From the NCBI GenBank assembly GCA_020634555.1, contig JACKBK010000002.1, positions 62,001-126,000 of the forward strand: a DNA stretch of 64,000 bases, given 5' to 3'. A program made the position numbers and the translations under genes. Below the pieces are notes generated by a model. The model saw nothing but the letters and a program-made list of their open reading frames with translations, ran no database searches and had not been told where the DNA came from. The stretch's first letter is position 1. Each line of letters starts with the position of its first letter. The DNA is from Caldilineae bacterium. Lineage in GTDB: Bacteria > Chloroflexota > Anaerolineae > JAAEKA01. Positions 60,387 through 64,000 of the stretch are shown piece by piece.

Positions 60387-61160
60387 TTACCTGCCCTGCC
60401 AATCCGCCGGCCGCTTCTCGACAAACGCCGCCATGCCTTCCTTTTGGTCCTCGCTGGCGAACAGCATGTAGAACAGGTAGCGCTCGTCCATCAGCCCTTC
60501 GGTCAGGGAGGTTTCGAACGCCTGGTTGACCGCCTGCTTGCCAAGCTGGACCGCCAGCGGCGCGCGGGCAGCGATCTCACCTGCTAACTTCAATGCCTCG
60601 TCCAGAAAATGTTCCACCGGCACCACGCGGTTGACCAGCCCGTGGGCCAGCGCCTCCTGGGCGCTGAGGAAACGGGCGTTGAGCACCATCTCCATCGCCA
60701 GCGCCTTGCCCACCGCGCGCGTCAGCCGCTGCGTGCCGCCCGCGCCGGGAATGACGCCCAGGTTGATCTCCGGCTGGCCAAAGGTCGCCGTCTCCGACGC
60801 CACGATCATGTCGCACATCATGGCCAGCTCGCAGCCGCCGCCCAGGCAGAACCCCGACACCGCCGCGATGATCGGCTTTTTGGCGCTGCGCACCCGTTGC
60901 CACATCGCGATCCGGCCGCTCTGCAGGTGTTCAACCACGCCCATGCCGGCCATCTCCTTGATGTCGGCGCCGGCGGCGAAGGCGCGCGCATCGCCCGCCA
61001 GCACCATCGCGCCAATCTCCGGGTCAGCATCGAACACCTCAACTGCCGCCAGGATCTGCGCGATCACCTCACTGTTTAAGGCGTTCAACTGCCGCGGCCG
61101 GTTGATGCGCATCAACCCGACCCGCCCGCGGGTTTCAACGATTACTGCCAGGTCTGTCAT
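60387..61160 (-). CDS. Enoyl-CoA hydratase
   Basis: 257 residues, complete crotonase: MRINRPRQLNALNSEVIAQI, AFAAGADIKEMAGMG (oxyanion hole and first Glu region), FCLGGGCELAMMCDMIVAS and FGQPEINLGVIPGAGGTQRL with the second catalytic Glu. It hydrates trans-2-enoyl-CoA, acting before the 3-hydroxyacyl-CoA dehydrogenase encoded just upstream. The spacer to that gene is a CGGTAATCGG word-palindrome (about 61195-61285). Confidence 0.92.
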   Translation of the reverse strand: MTDLAVIVETRGRVGLMRINRPRQLNALNSEVIAQILAAVEVFDADPEIGAMVLAGDARAFAAGADIKEMAGMGVVEHLQSGRIAMWQRVRSAKKPIIAAVSGFCLGGGCELAMMCDMIVASETATFGQPEINLGVIPGAGGTQRLTRAVGKALAMEMVLNARFLSAQEALAHGLVNRVVPVEHFLDEALKLAGEIAARAPLAVQLGKQAVNQAFETSLTEGLMDERYLFYMLFASEDQKEGMAAFVEKRPADWQGR

Positions 61161-61301
61161 AGTTCACCTCGTGTTGCAGAATTCAGGGAACAGTGATCGG
61201 TAACCGGTGAACGGTAATCGGAATGTAACAAACGAATTGACGGTTTACTGCTTTCCGTTTACCGTTAACGGCGCACCGCTTACGTTTCATCCTGCTTTCC
61301 G

Positions 61302-62145
61302 TCATTTCCCTTCTTTCCTTTCCTCGTACCGATAAAATCCAACGCCGGTCTTCCGTCCCAGCCGACCACTCTCCACCATCTGCTGCTGGATGGGATGGGG
61401 GCGGTAGCGCGGCTCGCCGAAGTACGCCTGGTACACCGACTGCGTAACCGCGAAGTTGACGTCGCAGCCGATCAGGTCGATGAGGCGGAAGGGGCCCATG
61501 CGGAAGCCCAGCGACTCCACCAGCCGGTCGATGGTTTCCACGTCCGCCGCACCCTCGCCCAGCAGCCGGAACGCCTCGCCGTAGAACGGGCGCGCGACGC
61601 GGTTGACGATGAACGCCGGTGTGTCCTTGCAGCGGACACCCACTTTGCCCAGCGACTGTACGAACTCCTGCGCGGTGGCCAGCGTGGCGTCGCTGGTGTC
61701 GTTGCCGGCGATCACCTCCACCAACTTCATCAGGTGCGCCGGGTTGAAGAAGTGCAGCCCCAGAAAACGGTCGCCGCGTTGGATCGCGCCGGCCAGCGCG
61801 TTGATGCTCAGGCTGGAGGTGTTGCTGGCCAAGATCGTCGCCGGCGGCGCGGCGGCGTCCAACTGGCGAAAGATCGACTGTTTGAGGTCCAGCTTCTCCG
61901 GCGCAGCCTCGATGACCAGCCAGGCCTGCGATGCTCCAGCGATGTGGTCAGCCTGCGCGGCTTTAGCGATCGGCGATGTGGCTTCATCGTTGCCGCGCCG
62001 GACGCCCTCGCGGCGATGGACGTGCGATCTGGTCCAGCTTCAGCAGGTCTTCGGCCACGTCGTACACGTCACCGGGTAGCGCCAGCGCAGCGATGGACGA
62101 TACCGCGTCTGGGTGCCAGCGCCGACGACGGCGACAGCAGGTCAT
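61302..62145 (-). pseudogene. 3-Hydroxyacyl-CoA dehydrogenase, N-terminal part damaged by several indels
   Basis: The C-terminal 186 residues are intact (ASNTSSLSINALAGAIQRGD, FLGLHFFNPAHLMKLVEVI, DTPAFIVNRVARPF, GPFRLIDLIGCDVNFAVTQ) and the frame extends back through AAQADHIAGASQAWLVIEAA. Upstream the Rossmann start is recognisable but split over frames: AVAVVGAGTQ (62112-62138), RGIV, SIAALALPGDVYDVAEDLLK, then REGVRRGNDEATSPIAK. At least three indels lie between about 62020 and 62125. Repaired length would be about 281, normal for the family. It would oxidise 3-hydroxyacyl-CoA with NAD. Confidence 0.78.
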
Positions 62146-62307
62146 CGAGATCGTTCGTACAAGGAGCGTCACGATCGGAGACCGGCCAGCGCGGCGGCAG
62201 AAATGGGCGCGGATCCGCGGCCCGCTGATGCCGGCTAAACCTCGTTCTGCGACTGAGTGCAGGTCCGCATGCAGAGATCGTTCTGCAAGACCGGCGCAGC
62301 ACAGTCT
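62146..62307. other. Spacer upstream of the damaged dehydrogenase
   Basis: Nothing convincing is seen between the putative dehydrogenase start and the aminopeptidase stop. Reading frames here are short and arginine-rich. Sequence quality seems low in this stretch. Confidence 0.4.
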
Positions 62308-64000
62308 CTAAGATTGAGGATTCTTCGCGGAGTCTGACAGGCCAGGATCAGCAGTTGATTTCTCTCTTGAGAACAAATCAAATCCTGTAAATCTTGTTAA
62401 TCCTGCGTGTTTCGCAGTTTCCACTGCGCTCCAGATCGGCGTCTGCGTGTCGCGCGCAGCGTGGCGTCGGTGTGGCGCCAGCGTGTCGTAGACGCAGCGA
62501 TGATAGTCGTCGAGCCAGGCGATCTCCTGGTCGCTCAATAGGGACGGCTCGACCAGTGTCAGGTCAATGGGGCAGCGGGTGACGGTCTCGAAGCTGCAGA
62601 AATCGCCAAACTCGTCGCCGCCGTCCGCCACAACAATCACCATGTTCTCGATGCGGATGCCAAACCGCCCCTCGAAATACACGCCTGGTTCGATGGTCAA
62701 CACCATACCCGGCTGGATAACAGCCGTTCCGGTCGGGCTGAAGCGCGGCGGTCCTTCGTGGACGCCCAGGTAGTGGCCGACACCATGGCCGATGCCGTGG
62801 CGGCACTGCCAGCCTTCCCGCCAGAGCGGCTCGCGCGCCAGCGCATCAAGTTGCACGCCGGTGGCGCCGCGCGGAAAGCGGGTCGTCGCCAGCCGAATCT
62901 GGCTTTGCAGCACACGGGTGAACGCGTGCTGTTCCTCGGGCGTCGGCGCGCCCAGGCTGACCGTGCGGGTGATGTCGGTGGTGGCGTCCAGGTACTGCGC
63001 GCCCGAATCGATGACCAGCAGTCCGGCCGGTTCCAGAGTTGGCGTGGTTTCAGGCTGCGGGCTGTAATGGCCGATGGCGCTGTTGGCGCGGTAGCCGGCA
63101 ATGGTGCCGAAGCTGAGACCCTGGTAGTGCGCGGCCTGGCTGCGAAACTCCGCCAGCTTGCCGGCCACGGTGACCTCGGTCTGCGCGCCGCCGGCCACTG
63201 CGCCGTCCAGCCAGCGCAGCCAGCGGACCATAGCAACGCCGTCGCGCACGTGGGCGTCCCGAAATCCAGCCAGTTGCGTCGCGTTTTTGATCGCCTTCAG
63301 CATGCGCGGGATACTGGCAGCTTCCTTGACGGTGCAGGACGGTGGGATCGCCCGGGCCAGCCCGTAGCTGGTTTTGTCGGGATCGATCAGAACGGTCGCG
63401 CCGGCCAGCAGTTCCTGCAAGAACCCCTCGATCCCGTCATACGGCGCGAAGATGACCCCATCGGCAGTCAGTTCATCGTGTACTTCCGGCGACAGCTTGC
63501 GAGGATCGACGAACAGCCGTACCTCGTCCGCGGTTATCACGGCAAAGCTGAGCGCCAGCGGGTTGAACGCGATGTCGCTGCCGCGGATGTTCAGCGTCCA
63601 GGCGATCTCGTCCAGCGCTGCCATCAACAGAACCTGTGCGCCCTGAGCTTCCATCAACTGGCGCACGCGCGCCAGCTTGCTCGCCCGCGTCTCGCCGCTG
63701 AAGCGGGTGTCGTGCAGCACCAGCGGCCCGTCGGGCAAGCCTGGGCGATCCTGCCAGATTTCCACGGCAAGATCAAGGTCGTGGCGGAAGGCGATCCCCT
63801 TGCCGCCGAGGCTGCGAGACAGCTTTTTCGCCGCGCCGACAGACATCACCGCGCCGTCGTAGCCGACGGTTGCGCCGGACGGCAGCTCGGTTGCCAACCA
63901 GTCAACGTAGGTCGGGACGCCGGGCAGCTTGTCACGGAACAGCGTGATGGTGGTACCTGCGAGATCCTGCGCGGCCCGGATGTGATAGCGGGCGTCGGTC
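62308..64000 (-). CDS. Xaa-Pro aminopeptidase (M24B), start beyond the window
   Basis: The frame is open to the right edge (visible residues begin TDARYHIRAAQDLAG), so about 560 residues are seen. The pita-bread catalytic part has the metal ligands: IDSGAQYLDATTDITRT (two Asp), CRHGIGHGVGHYLGVHE (His), LTIEPGVYFEGRFG (Glu) and GIRIENMV (Glu). It cleaves X-Pro peptides, usually with two Mn. The N-terminal creatinase-like domain spans the first 250 residues. The last 40 residues run through a spacer-type repeat (LTRFTGFDLFSREKS), so the natural stop may have been lost. Confidence 0.93.
   Translation of the reverse strand, partial: TDARYHIRAAQDLAGTTITLFRDKLPGVPTYVDWLATELPSGATVGYDGAVMSVGAAKKLSRSLGGKGIAFRHDLDLAVEIWQDRPGLPDGPLVLHDTRFSGETRASKLARVRQLMEAQGAQVLLMAALDEIAWTLNIRGSDIAFNPLALSFAVITADEVRLFVDPRKLSPEVHDELTADGVIFAPYDGIEGFLQELLAGATVLIDPDKTSYGLARAIPPSCTVKEAASIPRMLKAIKNATQLAGFRDAHVRDGVAMVRWLRWLDGAVAGGAQTEVTVAGKLAEFRSQAAHYQGLSFGTIAGYRANSAIGHYSPQPETTPTLEPAGLLVIDSGAQYLDATTDITRTVSLGAPTPEEQHAFTRVLQSQIRLATTRFPRGATGVQLDALAREPLWREGWQCRHGIGHGVGHYLGVHEGPPRFSPTGTAVIQPGMVLTIEPGVYFEGRFGIRIENMVIVVADGGDEFGDFCSFETVTRCPIDLTLVEPSLLSDQEIAWLDDYHRCVYDTLAPHRRHAARDTQTPIWSAVETAKHAGLTRFTGFDLFSREKSTADPGLSDSAKNPQS

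Overview
This window reads as a high-GC chromosome segment from a member of the Chloroflexota (Anaerolineae in the broad sense). The reasons are: exported proteins ending in a short W(L/M)P(L/M)L tail, an isopentenyl phosphate kinase of the type known from Chloroflexota, a bacterial CODH/ACS Wood-Ljungdahl cluster, a fused alpha/beta 2-oxoacid dehydrogenase E1, and spacers packed with short degenerate palindromes. Lineage is inferred from gene content only; there is no rRNA gene here.

Layout. 1-10.3 kb: end of an ECF sigma gene, a probable anti-sigma gene, a membrane cytochrome c, a ROK-like protein with permuted motifs, GNAT and DinB genes, then an ApbE/ferric-reductase operon, an OmpR/histidine-kinase pair and a small membrane protein. 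Paired CTTAAC repeats with 11-bp period lie before both the ApbE operon and the last gene and probably bind this regulator. 10.25-10.9 kb: gene-free, with nested palindromes and a MITE-like element. 10.9-13.9 kb: an operon (lipoyl H-like protein, two DGC proteins, OsmC-like, mini-thioredoxin) divergent from an ArsR regulator. 14-22.7 kb: ABC exporter, pgi, rpiB, rpe, a Fur-type gene with a clear operator, a P1B-4 metal ATPase, and a DUF2892 protein. 22.8-31 kb: a secreted propeller protein, a large GH67-like membrane protein, a GxxExxY protein, threonine dehydratase and a mutarotase-like protein.

31.2-47.1 kb: the carbonyl branch of the Wood-Ljungdahl pathway, all on the minus strand. In transcription order: MerR-HMA regulator, acsA/cooS, acsB, CBS protein, acsD, NifU domain, acsC, corrinoid reductive activator, cooC, a DinB gene, a BrnT/BrnA toxin-antitoxin pair, acsE, a fused metV-metF and a second cooC. 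The formyl-THF steps (fdh, fhs, folD) are not in the window. 47.5-50.5 kb: a secreted beta-helix protein and a PAS-LuxR regulator. 50.5-53.3 kb: IPK, DUF126 (AcnX small subunit), selA and tRNA-Val. 53.9-64 kb: an SRAP protein, an aerobic tyrosine-degradation set (fahA, hmgA), the fused E1, two crotonases, a damaged 3-hydroxyacyl-CoA dehydrogenase and an aminopeptidase P cut by the window edge.

Single-base indels break at least eight otherwise well-conserved genes (fur, the P1B ATPase, the propeller protein, the GH67-like protein, GxxExxY, cooC1, metVF, the activator), and several more break the dehydrogenase. Many are lost bases in short runs, which looks more like consensus error than decay. 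I annotate those genes across the break. The most interesting candidate for an undescribed system is the ArsR-linked lipoyl/DGC/OsmC/thioredoxin operon at 10.9-13.9 kb.
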